Assembly: GCA_015066345.1 (NCBI GenBank)
Contig: SVOQ01000008.1
Span: forward strand, 29,788 to 93,787
Reading direction: 5' to 3'
DNA from: Oscillospiraceae bacterium
Lineage (GTDB): Bacteria; Bacillota; Clostridia; Oscillospirales; Acutalibacteraceae
Length of the DNA: 64,000 nucleotides
Below the pieces are notes generated by a model. The model was given only the letters and a program-made list of their open reading frames with translations, did no database searches and was not told where the DNA came from. The position numbers were made by a program, and so were the translations under genes. Of this stretch, positions 8,529-16,133 are shown piece by piece (the first letter of the stretch is position 1; the number at the start of each line of letters is the position of its first letter).

Positions 8529-9749
8529 ATGGATATTTTAGAAGCTAAAAATTTAGTTATCCGTGCCGGTCACGAACTTTTAAAAGCCGGTCTTATTGTA
8601 AGAACATGGGGTAACATCAGTTGCCGTATCAACGAGGCTCAGTTTGTTATTACTCCCAGTGGTAAGGCTTACGATACACTCACTCCCGACGACATCGTAC
8701 TTGTTAACATTGCCGACCTCACTTATGACGGTGATGTTAAGCCCTCATCCGAAAAGGGTATTCACGCATCCTGCTACGAACTTCGTCCCGATGTTAATTT
8801 TGTAATTCACACCCACCAGAAAAATGCATCGGTTGTAAGTACCCTCGGTCTTGATGTAAACAACATCACAGGCGAGGATGCAGAACTTCTCGGTACATCC
8901 GTTCCTTGCGCTGCTTACGGTCTTCCCGGTCAACCCAAACTTCGCAAGGGTGTTATCGGTGCTCTTGAGCGTTCGGATTCCAAGGCAGTTATTATGAAAC
9001 ACCACGGTGCAGTTTGTATGGGTGTTGACTACGACAACGCTTTCAAGGTTGCTATTGCTCTTGAAAAAGTTTGTGAAGATTTCATCATCAACCGTTGCAG
9101 TGATATTTCAGGTAAGGCAATTGACACATTTGAAGGTGTTATTGACTACGTAACCGATGTTATTACTTCAGGTGATAAATACAAACCCGCCAAAGAATTT
9201 GCTCCTTGCGACAGTTCAAGAAAAGGCGAATGTATTTTCGTCGGTGAAAAGGATAAAGCAAGTGCAATTATAGATACTAAGAGTGGCGCTTGGATTGGCG
9301 GCGGAGAAATCCCCGACAGCGCTGACTTACACTGGAGAATTTATAAAAAGAGAAAAGACGTTAACTACATCCGTCATACTAAAGATGCAAGTGTAGTTGC
9401 TATGTCAAGAAAGGGCAAAAAGATGAAACCCTTCCTTGATGACCTTGCTCAGCTTTGCGGTCCCGTTGTTAAATGTGCAACATTTAACCCCGATTCCACA
9501 TTGAAATCAAGCAAAAAAGTTGTTAAGGCTCTCGGCAAACGCAACGCAGTATTCGTTAAGGATAACGGTGCTCTTTGCGTAGCAGGTAGCGAATACGATG
9601 CAGAAGCCGTTGAATTGGTTATGGAAAAGGGTTGTAAAACCGCCATCGGTGCGGAACTTTACGCTGAAGCAAAACCCATCGGCGCACTTGACGCACACCT
9701 TATGAACTTTATATATAAGGTTAAATATTCTAAAAAAGCAGGTAAATAA
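8529..9749 (+). CDS. tandem class II aldolase/adducin-domain protein
   Basis: 406 residues made of two class II aldolase (FucA/AraD/adducin) domains. The first (1-210) keeps the active-site pattern: 'WGNIS' (28-31), Glu75 in 'SSEKG', His94 and His96 in 'IHTHQKN', and His159 in 'KHHGAV', the expected Zn ligands and acid/base. The second (about 230-400) is recognisable ('GAWIGGGEI', 'YIRHTKDASVV', 'VKDNGALCVAG') but the ligands are replaced (Lys285 for His96, Asn346 for His159), so it is probably non-catalytic. Standard members have one domain of 210-250 residues. GAAAGG precedes the chosen ATG; the frame is open from an ATG at 8499 inside the terminator. Likely an aldolase, epimerase or dehydratase on a phosphosugar. 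Confidence 0.82.
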   Translation: MDILEAKNLVIRAGHELLKAGLIVRTWGNISCRINEAQFVITPSGKAYDTLTPDDIVLVNIADLTYDGDVKPSSEKGIHASCYELRPDVNFVIHTHQKNASVVSTLGLDVNNITGEDAELLGTSVPCAAYGLPGQPKLRKGVIGALERSDSKAVIMKHHGAVCMGVDYDNAFKVAIALEKVCEDFIINRCSDISGKAIDTFEGVIDYVTDVITSGDKYKPAKEFAPCDSSRKGECIFVGEKDKASAIIDTKSGAWIGGGEIPDSADLHWRIYKKRKDVNYIRHTKDASVVAMSRKGKKMKPFLDDLAQLCGPVVKCATFNPDSTLKSSKKVVKALGKRNAVFVKDNGALCVAGSEYDAEAVELVMEKGCKTAIGAELYAEAKPIGALDAHLMNFIYKVKYSKKAGK

Positions 9750-9752
9750 TAC

Positions 9753-9781
9753 TTTACAAATTAAACTTTGTATGTTATAAT
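9753..9781 (+). promoter_or_regulatory. rpsO: sigma-A-type promoter of rpsO
   Basis: TTTACA (9753-9758), 17 base spacer, perfect TATAAT (9776-9781). The -35 box begins three bases after the aldolase stop codon. Confidence 0.82.
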
Positions 9782-9787
9782 ACCAAA

Positions 9788-9880
9788 GCCTTATGACTCG
9801 GAGTATGGAGTAAGCGTTTTTCAACGCGTTCACCTGCCCTACCTTCTGGGTTATTCGGTAAATATAAAATGAGGTGAAAA
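9788..9880 (+). promoter_or_regulatory. rpsO: rpsO 5' leader, possible S15 autoregulatory RNA
   Basis: A ~95 base leader separates the promoter from the rpsO start. It contains a GCGTT/AACGC stem-loop near 9814-9828 followed by potential ACC/GGT pairings near the ribosome binding site. S15 controls its own mRNA in many bacteria by binding such leaders; the structural class cannot be assigned by eye. Confidence 0.3.
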
Positions 9881-9882
9881 AA

Positions 9883-10146
9883 ATGACACAGGCAGAAAAA
9901 CAGGCTATTATTGCTGAGTACGCTACTCACGAGGGCGACACAGGTTCTCCCGAAGTACAGATTGCTGTTCTTACAAAGAGAATCAACGACCTTAACGCTC
10001 ATCTTAAGAGCAATATGAAGGACCATCACTCTCGTCGCGGTCTTCTTAAAATGGTTGGTCACAGAAGAAACCTTCTTGCATACCTTCAGAAAACCGATAT
10101 CGAGCGTTACCGTGCTATCGTTGCACGTCTTGGTCTTCGTAAATAA
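9883..10146 (+). CDS. rpsO: 30S ribosomal protein S15
   Basis: 87 residues, full length for S15 (88-89 in most bacteria). Conserved segments are visible: '[16 protein letters not shown]', '[18 protein letters not shown]', '[13 protein letters not shown]' and the C-terminal '[12 protein letters not shown]'. S15 binds 16S rRNA helices 20-22 early in small-subunit assembly. GAGGTG lies six bases before the ATG. A GTG at 9874 in the same frame sits inside the ribosome binding site and is not the start. It is followed by a strong terminator and then pnp, the classic rpsO-pnp neighbourhood. Confidence 0.97.
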   Translation: MTQAEKQAIIAEYATHEGDTGSPEVQIAVLTKRINDLNAHLKSNMKDHHSRRGLLKMVGHRRNLLAYLQKTDIERYRAIVARLGLRK

Positions 10147-10156
10147 TGACCTTTTT

Positions 10157-10207
10157 CGGGACAAACGGAAAACCGTTTGTCCCGTTAGCCGTTTTTTAAA
10201 ACGGTTT
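10157..10207 (+). terminator. rpsO intrinsic terminator (double hairpin)
   Basis: A perfect 12 bp stem CGGGACAAACGG/CCGTTTGTCCCG (10157-10184) is followed by TTAGCCGTTTTTT. A second overlapping hairpin CCGTTTT/AAAACGG then precedes another T run. Confidence 0.85.
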
Positions 10208-10232
10208 TTTACGGTAAATTCAGTTAAATAAT

Positions 10233-10311
10233 CCGTTTTTAGGTTTTAGCGATAAAGAAAAGTTCAAACTGACTTTTGGGTTTTTCTTTGTTGCTAAACC
10301 ATTAGAAACGG
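10233..10311 (+). promoter_or_regulatory. pnp: long stem-loop in pnp 5' leader
   Basis: CCGTTT (10233) pairs with AAACGG (to 10311), and inside it a GGTTTTAGC..AAAGAAAA arm pairs with TTTTCTTTGTTGCTAAACC, giving a ~79 base near-continuous hairpin 25 bases before the pnp start. In E. coli a comparable pnp leader stem is cut by RNase III and used for autoregulation; a similar role is inferred here. Confidence 0.6.
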
Positions 10312-10336
10312 AAATAAAATAAATGAGGTAAAAATT

Positions 10337-12511
10337 ATGTTTTTTAAGGATTTCAGAACTTTTGAAACAGAAGTTGCCGGTAGAAAATTAGTTATCGAAA
10401 CCGGTAAAATGGCTCAGCTTGCAAACGGTGCTTGTATCGTTCGTTACGGCGATACTGAAGTTCTTTGTACAGCTACTATGGCTCCCAAGCCCCGTGAAGG
10501 TGTTGATTTCTTCCCCCTTTCCGTTGACTTTGAGGAGAAACTTTACGCAGTAGGCAGAATCCCCGGCTCTTTCCAGAGACGTGAAGGTAAGGCTTCCGAA
10601 AAGGCTGTTCTTACATCCCGTGTTATCGACAGACCCATCCGTCCCCTCTTCCCCAAGGATATGAGAAACGATGTTTCTGTTGTTGCAACCGTTATGTCAG
10701 TTGACCCCGACTGCTCACCCGAAATTGCTGCTCTCTGGGGTGTTTCCACAGCAATTGCAATTTCCGATATTCCGTGGGATGGTCCCGTATCAAGCGTTTC
10801 TCTCGGTCTTGTTGAGGGTGAATACGTAATCAACCCCACTCTCGAGCAGAGAGCAAAAACCGAAATGACAGTTACAGTTGCTTCTACTGATAGCCTTGTT
10901 GCTATGATTGAAGCAGGTGCAAACGAAATTTCAAACGAAGTTATGTTCGACGGTATTATGTTCGCCCACGAAGAGAACAAGAAAATCGTTGAATTCATCA
11001 AGTCAATCGTTGCCGAAATCGGTAAAGAAAAAATCGCTTTCGAGTCAAATGACCCCTCTGAAGAACTTTACGAAGCTATCAAGGCTTTCGCTATCGAAGA
11101 TGTAAAGGTTGCTCTTGATACAGATGACAAGAGAATTCGCGACGAAAGACTTGCTCCCATCTACGATGCCGTTCACGCAGAATTTGATGAGAAGTTCCCC
11201 GAAGAAGCTGCTAAGATTGACGATTGTCTCTACAAACTTCAGAAATTCATCGTTCGTCGTTGGCTTCTTGACGAGGGTAAACGTGTTGACGGACGTGGTA
11301 TTGACGAAATCCGACCCCTTAACGCTGAAATCGACCTTCTTTCAAGAGTACACGGTTCAGGTATGTTCACCAGAGGTCAGACTCAGGTTCTTTCAATAAC
11401 AACTCTCGGTACTGCCCGTGACGCTCAGATGCTCGACGGTATTGACGAAGACGTTGAAAAGAGATATATCCACCACTACAACTTCCCCTCATACTCAGTT
11501 GGTGAAACAAAACCCTCAAGAGGTCCCGGCAGACGTGAAATCGGTCACGGTGCACTTGCTGAAAGAGCGCTTCTTCCCGTTATTCCTTCAATGGAGGAAT
11601 TCCCCTACACAATCCGTGTTGTTTCAGAAGTTCTTTCTTCAAACGGTTCAACATCTCAGGGTTCAGTTTGTGGTTCAACTCTCGCACTTATGGCAGCAGG
11701 TGTTCCCATTAAAGCTCCCGTTGCAGGTATCTCCTGCGGTCTTATTTCCGAAGGCGACCGTTTTATGACAATGGTTGACATTCAGGGTCTTGAGGACTTC
11801 TTCGGCGATATGGACTTCAAGGTTGCAGGTACTAAGAAAGGTATCACTGCTATTCAGATGGACCTTAAAGTACACGGTCTTACTCCCGAAATCATCAAAG
11901 AAGCTTTCGAGAAAACATACAAAGCTCGTATGTACATCCTTGATGAAATTATGCTTCCCGTTATTTCCGAGCCCAGAGCTGAGCTTTCCGCATACGCTCC
12001 CAAGCTCCTTACAACTAAGATTGACGTTGAAAAAATCGGTGACGTTATCGGTAAACAGGGTAAAGTTATTCAGAAAATCTGTGCTGAATGTAACTGTAAG
12101 GTTGACGTTGAAGAAGACGGTACAATCTTCGTTACTGCAGTTGACATCAACGACGCTAACCGTGCTCTTGATATCATCAATACAATTGCAAATGACCCCG
12201 AAATCGGTGCTATTTATAACGGTGTTGTTACAAGACTTATGGCTTTCGGTGCTTTCGTTGAAATCGCTCCCGGTAAAGAAGGCCTTGTACACATTTCAAA
12301 ACTCGACGTTAAGAGAACTGAAAAGGTTGAAGATTGCGTAAGCGTTGGCGACCAGATTATGGTTAAGGTTACAGAAATCGACGACCAGGGCAGAATCAAT
12401 CTTTCAAGACGTGACGCTCTTATCGAAGTTGAAGGACTTGTTCCCGAAAACGATGACGAACCCGAAAGAGAAAGAAGACCCCGCCGTCCTTTTAATAAAA
12501 ACAGAAGATAA
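10337..12511 (+). CDS. pnp: polynucleotide phosphorylase
   Basis: 724 residues, the usual length. Two RNase PH domains (about 1-230 and 320-545), a KH domain with 'VIGKQGKVIQKI' near residue 570, and an S1 domain starting near 620 ('GVVTRLMAFGAFVEI'). The first-domain 'FFPLSVDFEEKLYAVGRIPGS' and second-domain 'GSGMFTRGQTQVLSITTLG' regions are typical. It degrades RNA 3' to 5' by phosphorolysis as a trimer, with a role in mRNA turnover. The C-terminus is Arg-rich. GAGGT precedes the ATG. A long leader hairpin upstream suggests post-transcriptional autocontrol. Confidence 0.98.
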   Translation: MFFKDFRTFETEVAGRKLVIETGKMAQLANGACIVRYGDTEVLCTATMAPKPREGVDFFPLSVDFEEKLYAVGRIPGSFQRREGKASEKAVLTSRVIDRPIRPLFPKDMRNDVSVVATVMSVDPDCSPEIAALWGVSTAIAISDIPWDGPVSSVSLGLVEGEYVINPTLEQRAKTEMTVTVASTDSLVAMIEAGANEISNEVMFDGIMFAHEENKKIVEFIKSIVAEIGKEKIAFESNDPSEELYEAIKAFAIEDVKVALDTDDKRIRDERLAPIYDAVHAEFDEKFPEEAAKIDDCLYKLQKFIVRRWLLDEGKRVDGRGIDEIRPLNAEIDLLSRVHGSGMFTRGQTQVLSITTLGTARDAQMLDGIDEDVEKRYIHHYNFPSYSVGETKPSRGPGRREIGHGALAERALLPVIPSMEEFPYTIRVVSEVLSSNGSTSQGSVCGSTLALMAAGVPIKAPVAGISCGLISEGDRFMTMVDIQGLEDFFGDMDFKVAGTKKGITAIQMDLKVHGLTPEIIKEAFEKTYKARMYILDEIMLPVISEPRAELSAYAPKLLTTKIDVEKIGDVIGKQGKVIQKICAECNCKVDVEEDGTIFVTAVDINDANRALDIINTIANDPEIGAIYNGVVTRLMAFGAFVEIAPGKEGLVHISKLDVKRTEKVEDCVSVGDQIMVKVTEIDDQGRINLSRRDALIEVEGLVPENDDEPERERRPRRPFNKNRR

Positions 12512-12515
12512 ATGA

Positions 12516-12550
12516 CAAAAATGCTCTTGCTCGAAAGCAAGGGCATTTTT
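12516..12550 (+). terminator. pnp intrinsic terminator
   Basis: AAAAATGCTCTTGCT and AGCAAGGGCATTTTT form a stem with a CGAA tetraloop and T run. Confidence 0.85.
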
Positions 12551-12583
12551 AGTTAAGAGATAAAAGAGAAAACATAAAAGAAA

Positions 12584-12605
12584 CGGGGCTACGCCGATTA
12601 TATAA
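12584..12605. repeat. short dispersed repeat CGGGG..CCGATTATATAA
   Basis: CGGGGCTACGCCGATTATAT here matches, on the opposite strand, the sequence at 62626-62650 (TTTCGGGGCAAGCCGATTAT...) and more loosely 59344-59375. The two latter copies lie within or beside the G-rich repeat elements, so this one may be an element remnant. Confidence 0.5.
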
Positions 12606-12657
12606 GAAGTATTGTAAAAAAACAACTTACGCCGAATTGTAACTCAGTGAATTTTTA

Positions 12658-12686
12658 TTGACAACAAATGTTTAATGTTGTAGAAT
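12658..12686 (+). promoter_or_regulatory. sigma-A-type promoter of the SPFH gene
   Basis: Perfect TTGACA (12658-12663), 17 base spacer, TAGAAT (12681-12686), 30 bases before the ATG. Confidence 0.8.
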
Positions 12687-12716
12687 TTTTATATAATAAA
12701 CAATGGAGGTTTTATT

Positions 12717-13676
12717 ATGGAATTTTTATTTATTCTTTTCCTTATTCCCGTTGGACTTTTAGTTGCTTTAGCTGCTGCTAATATACGAATTGTGCCTCAG
12801 GCTCACGAGTATGTTATTGAGTTTTTAGGTAAATATAAAAAGACCTGGGGTGCAGGTCTTCACATTAAAATACCCTTCTTTGAAAGAATTGCTAAAAAGA
12901 TTACTCTTAAAGAACAGGTTATCGACTCTCCCCCTCAACCCGTTATTACTAAAGATAACGTTACAATGCAGATTGACACAGTTGTTTTCTTTAAGATTTT
13001 TGATGCAAAACTTTATTCTTACGGTGTTGTTAACCCCATAAACGCTCTCGAAAATCTTACTGCCACAACCCTTCGTAACATTGTTGGTGAACTCGAGCTG
13101 GACAGTACCCTTACATCACGTGACACCATCAACGGCAAAATGACCGCCATACTTGATGATGCAACTGACCAATGGGGTATGAAAGTTACTCGTGTTGAGC
13201 TTAAAAATATTATTCCGCCTACTGAAATTCAGCAGGCAATGGAAAAGCAGATGAAGGCAGAGCGTGACCGCCGTGAAACACTTTTACAGGCGGAAGGACA
13301 CAAAGCAGCCGCTATTACCCGTGCGGAAGGCGATAAACAGGCTATGGTCCTTGCGGCAGAAGGTGAAAGAGACGCAAGAATTGCCCGTGCAGAAGGTGAA
13401 GCTAAAGCATTGCTTCTTGCAAAAGAGGCAGAAGCAGACGGTATCCGTGCAATTATTGAGGCTAATCCCACTGCGGCAGTTATTGAACTTAAGAGATATG
13501 AAGCACTGGTTAATATGGCTAACGGTCAGGCAGCAAAAATTATTGTTCCCACTGATGCGGTTGAAGCCGTAAAGAAAGATGTTCTCTTCTCAGAGGCAGC
13601 AGGCATCGGAGATTCCACAAAACAGGGCAAACCCGCACCCGCAAATAAGAAAAAAGCAGACCCCTGCTGTGAATGA
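12717..13676 (+). CDS. SPFH/band 7 family protein (QmcA/paraslipin-like)
   Basis: 319 residues. One N-terminal membrane helix (about 2-20), then the SPFH domain ('IVPQAHEYVIEFLGKYKKTWGAG', 'QVIDSPPQPVITKDNV'), then an Ala/Glu/Lys-rich coiled coil (about 170-245, 'EAKALLLAKEAEADG') and a short tail ending in Cys-Cys-Glu. Such proteins oligomerise on membranes and are linked to microdomains and membrane quality control. No NfeD partner gene is adjacent, so it is a stand-alone paraslipin type. GGAGG precedes the ATG. The vicinal cysteines at the very C-terminus are unusual; their role is unknown. Confidence 0.9.
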   Translation: MEFLFILFLIPVGLLVALAAANIRIVPQAHEYVIEFLGKYKKTWGAGLHIKIPFFERIAKKITLKEQVIDSPPQPVITKDNVTMQIDTVVFFKIFDAKLYSYGVVNPINALENLTATTLRNIVGELELDSTLTSRDTINGKMTAILDDATDQWGMKVTRVELKNIIPPTEIQQAMEKQMKAERDRRETLLQAEGHKAAAITRAEGDKQAMVLAAEGERDARIARAEGEAKALLLAKEAEADGIRAIIEANPTAAVIELKRYEALVNMANGQAAKIIVPTDAVEAVKKDVLFSEAAGIGDSTKQGKPAPANKKKADPCCE

Positions 13677-13689
13677 TTAATATAAAATC

Positions 13690-13724
13690 AAGGAGTTATC
13701 CGCGAGGATAACTCCTTAGTTTTA
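13690..13724 (+). terminator. intrinsic terminator after the SPFH gene
   Basis: Perfect 12 bp stem AAGGAGTTATCC/GGATAACTCCTT with GCGA loop, then AGTTTTAT. It lies between convergent genes and may serve both. Confidence 0.8.
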
Positions 13725-13729
13725 TGCCT

Positions 13730-14641
13730 TTATTTTACATATTGCTTTTTGTTTGCAAAGTAATAAATAAGTATTCCTGCTCCTATTCCGAGTGCCGTTG
13801 TCACAACGCTTGTTAAAACTCCCGCTGCGGTACTCAAAGCAGGTAAGAACAGTATTGCAACGTTAGATATCACGCTTACAAAACCCCATATACTGCTACC
13901 TAAAATAACGCTTCCGATAAGGGTAAATCTTTGATATTTATCTTTAATAATAAAGGCTACACCGATTAAAATGCCCCATTTCAGAACGTGTATTACCGCG
14001 TATATTGCCTGAGAAATTGCAAGATAAATATAAGTATCCAATCCGCTGAGTAGCGTTACAATAAATGATGTAGCAAGACTTAAAACAAAGGTTAAAATTC
14101 CGTAACCCGCTATAATAATTGCAGGAATAAGAAGGTTTACTTTATATGCCTGTGTATCTGCCTCAAATTCCTTTTCTGTAAATGAGGAAATATATTTAAA
14201 GAAGAAAATCGCAACAATAACCTCAAGGACAAAATATATAATTCCGCCTATGCCGTTACCGCCACTCAGAACAAGGCTCTGTATCGCATAATCCTCAATA
14301 GGTAAAATTGCAAGCAACCCATAGGTGAATGTTACAACAATGTTAAGCACTACTTGGGCTATTGTACCTACGTAGACACTCATTATAAAGCAAAGCTTCT
14401 TTTGTAATCCCTTACATACAAGGCTGAATAAAACTATAACAACCACGTAAGAAATACTGCCGACAAATGAACTGATAATATTTAACACATTGGTGACCTG
14501 ATACGAAATACCTAAATTACTCATCAAAAACGGATTTAAAATCGCAATTAGTGTGGATGGTAATCCGCTTACAAGTCCTGCTACTACCATAGATATAGGT
14601 AACATTATCATCGGTAATTTGTTGTTTTGGTCTTTTGACAT
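13730..14641 (-). CDS. polytopic membrane protein, unknown function
   Basis: 303 residues with about seven to eight hydrophobic helices and no recognisable catalytic motif. A segment near residues 65-95 ('VLFSLVCKGLQKKLCFIMSVY') corresponds to 'SLFSLCCKGINKKVRFILSGY' in the neighbour at 14868-16121, so the two are paralogous membrane domains. This one lacks the neighbour's N-terminal zinc ribbon. I chose the ATG at 14641 after AGAGGATG; a GTG at 14650 is an alternative. The role is not recognised; YIP1-like or other small integral membrane families are possible. Confidence 0.6.
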   Translation of the reverse strand: MSKDQNNKLPMIMLPISMVVAGLVSGLPSTLIAILNPFLMSNLGISYQVTNVLNIISSFVGSISYVVVIVLFSLVCKGLQKKLCFIMSVYVGTIAQVVLNIVVTFTYGLLAILPIEDYAIQSLVLSGGNGIGGIIYFVLEVIVAIFFFKYISSFTEKEFEADTQAYKVNLLIPAIIIAGYGILTFVLSLATSFIVTLLSGLDTYIYLAISQAIYAVIHVLKWGILIGVAFIIKDKYQRFTLIGSVILGSSIWGFVSVISNVAILFLPALSTAAGVLTSVVTTALGIGAGILIYYFANKKQYVK

Positions 14642-14828
14642 AACACTCACATCCTCTTAAAAACTTCTTAATTGTATTTGGGGTGAATAGGTCATGTTTG
14701 GTTCTTCTGTCTGACTGATAAAAAACAGAAAGGGAACTACCCACCACCGCTCCGAATAACCAAAATGAAAACTCCAAAAAAGGCACACGCTTTAAACTTA
14801 TTTTTACAATAACTTTGTTTAAAGGCGG

Positions 14829-14866
14829 TCCCCCTCCCTATTTGCTAAAGCAAACAGGGATGATAC
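14829..14866. repeat. G-rich hairpin repeat, short copy
   Basis: On the minus strand CCCTGTTTGCT/AGCAAATAGGG forms a hairpin followed by AGGGGGACCGCC, the same hairpin plus GGGGACC block as in the larger copies. It directly follows the stop codon of the zinc-ribbon gene. Confidence 0.5.
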
Positions 14867-14867
14867 C

Positions 14868-16121
14868 TTATGCTTTTTTATTTATTTTTTCAACTTCGTA
14901 TCTGTTGAGAAGTATGTAGATAACTATTGCTACGGGGATTGCTAAGAGATATTGAGGAACATATAACGAAATACAAAGCAAATTATCGAGAATTTTGTTG
15001 TTTAGTAAACCTGTAAAGATATCATTATACAACCAACCATATAATATACCTTCCATTATCATAACGAAAGGTTCAAATAAGGCGATGGAAAATAGTGCAC
15101 TGCCAACAAATGTAAGTTTTTTATAACTTCCTTTACTTGCAAGTGCACAAACAAATAACAATCCGTAAGATATCGCATAAACTATTAACCAAGCTACACG
15201 CCACGCAAAATTATCTCCCCACTCACCGAATAAATCCGTTAAGCCTCGCGCAATTATAACATTTAATGCACCATTTATTAAAAATGCTGCAAACATATAT
15301 ATCGCCATTAAAACAGCAGGAACAACCAATTTGCTGGTTTTGCTCTTTATCAGACGATTAATCTGATATTTTTCAGATGCAACAAACCACAGAAGAGAAA
15401 TTGCCGCACAGGGCAAAATACCGATATATTGACTTATAACATTTGCAGTATAAAAAATTTCGAAACTATCATAGTCATGATAACCCACTGCATAAAGAAT
15501 AATATATCCTATAAAAACGAGCAATATTCTAACAAGAAAATGCCCCATCAATCCTGCATATCCACTTAAAATAAACCTAACTTTTTTATTTATTCCCTTA
15601 CAACACAAAGAGAACAACGACATAACCAAAAAATATGTAATAGTTCTTAAACCAAATTCTACTATAAAGGATATGTAGATATTTAAATTCAATGTACCGT
15701 AAATTACAGTTTCAGATAAACCTCCTACTAAAAGAGCCATAACGCCCGCTATCACACCCGCCACCGGCAAAAGTATATACGGCACGATTCCTCTTTTTTT
15801 CTTTTTGGGTTTAATTGGTTCGTCGGGGGCTCGTTTGTATTCAATTTTCGGAGCAGGGGTTGAATCTATAGGAGGCAAAGAACCTGAGAAACCGGACATC
15901 TTTTCGTATTTTGATGCGTGGTATTCGCGGTTCATCCCCTGTTCTAAAGGTTTTGTATCTGCCTGAGCATTATAGTAGTATAACGGACTACTTGTGTCAT
16001 ATTGTGTTGGCTCTTGCATTACGGGTGCTTGATTCACCTGTTCATCTTTGAGTCTTTTTCCGCAAACCTCACAAAAAACGGAGTCCCCTGCAATATCATT
16101 ACCGCAATATCTGCAAAACAT
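14868..16121 (-). CDS. zinc-ribbon plus polytopic membrane protein
   Basis: 417 residues. The N-terminus is a zinc ribbon with Cys3, Cys6, Cys17 and Cys20 ('MFCRYCGNDI' and 'FCEVCGKRL'), followed by a ~70 residue polar, Pro-rich linker, a Lys/Arg-rich patch ('KPKKKKRG') and about eight membrane helices. This 'zinc ribbon, linker, membrane domain' plan is common in Firmicutes proteins of unknown function. It is paralogous to 13730-14641. The gene follows metH by 12 bases; GGAG spaced 8 bases from the ATG at 16121 favours that start over the GTG at 16127. Confidence 0.62.
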   Translation of the reverse strand: MFCRYCGNDIAGDSVFCEVCGKRLKDEQVNQAPVMQEPTQYDTSSPLYYYNAQADTKPLEQGMNREYHASKYEKMSGFSGSLPPIDSTPAPKIEYKRAPDEPIKPKKKKRGIVPYILLPVAGVIAGVMALLVGGLSETVIYGTLNLNIYISFIVEFGLRTITYFLVMSLFSLCCKGINKKVRFILSGYAGLMGHFLVRILLVFIGYIILYAVGYHDYDSFEIFYTANVISQYIGILPCAAISLLWFVASEKYQINRLIKSKTSKLVVPAVLMAIYMFAAFLINGALNVIIARGLTDLFGEWGDNFAWRVAWLIVYAISYGLLFVCALASKGSYKKLTFVGSALFSIALFEPFVMIMEGILYGWLYNDIFTGLLNNKILDNLLCISLYVPQYLLAIPVAIVIYILLNRYEVEKINKKA

Positions 16122-16133
16122 ATTCACATCTCC

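Noticed and set aside
11675..12292. 205-codon antisense frame within pnp
   Set aside because: Same shadow effect; pnp is certain on the plus strand.
14517..14786. 89-codon minus-strand frame upstream of the membrane protein
   Set aside because: Its second half lies in another frame of the membrane gene and its first half in a repeat-like spacer; no convincing start.
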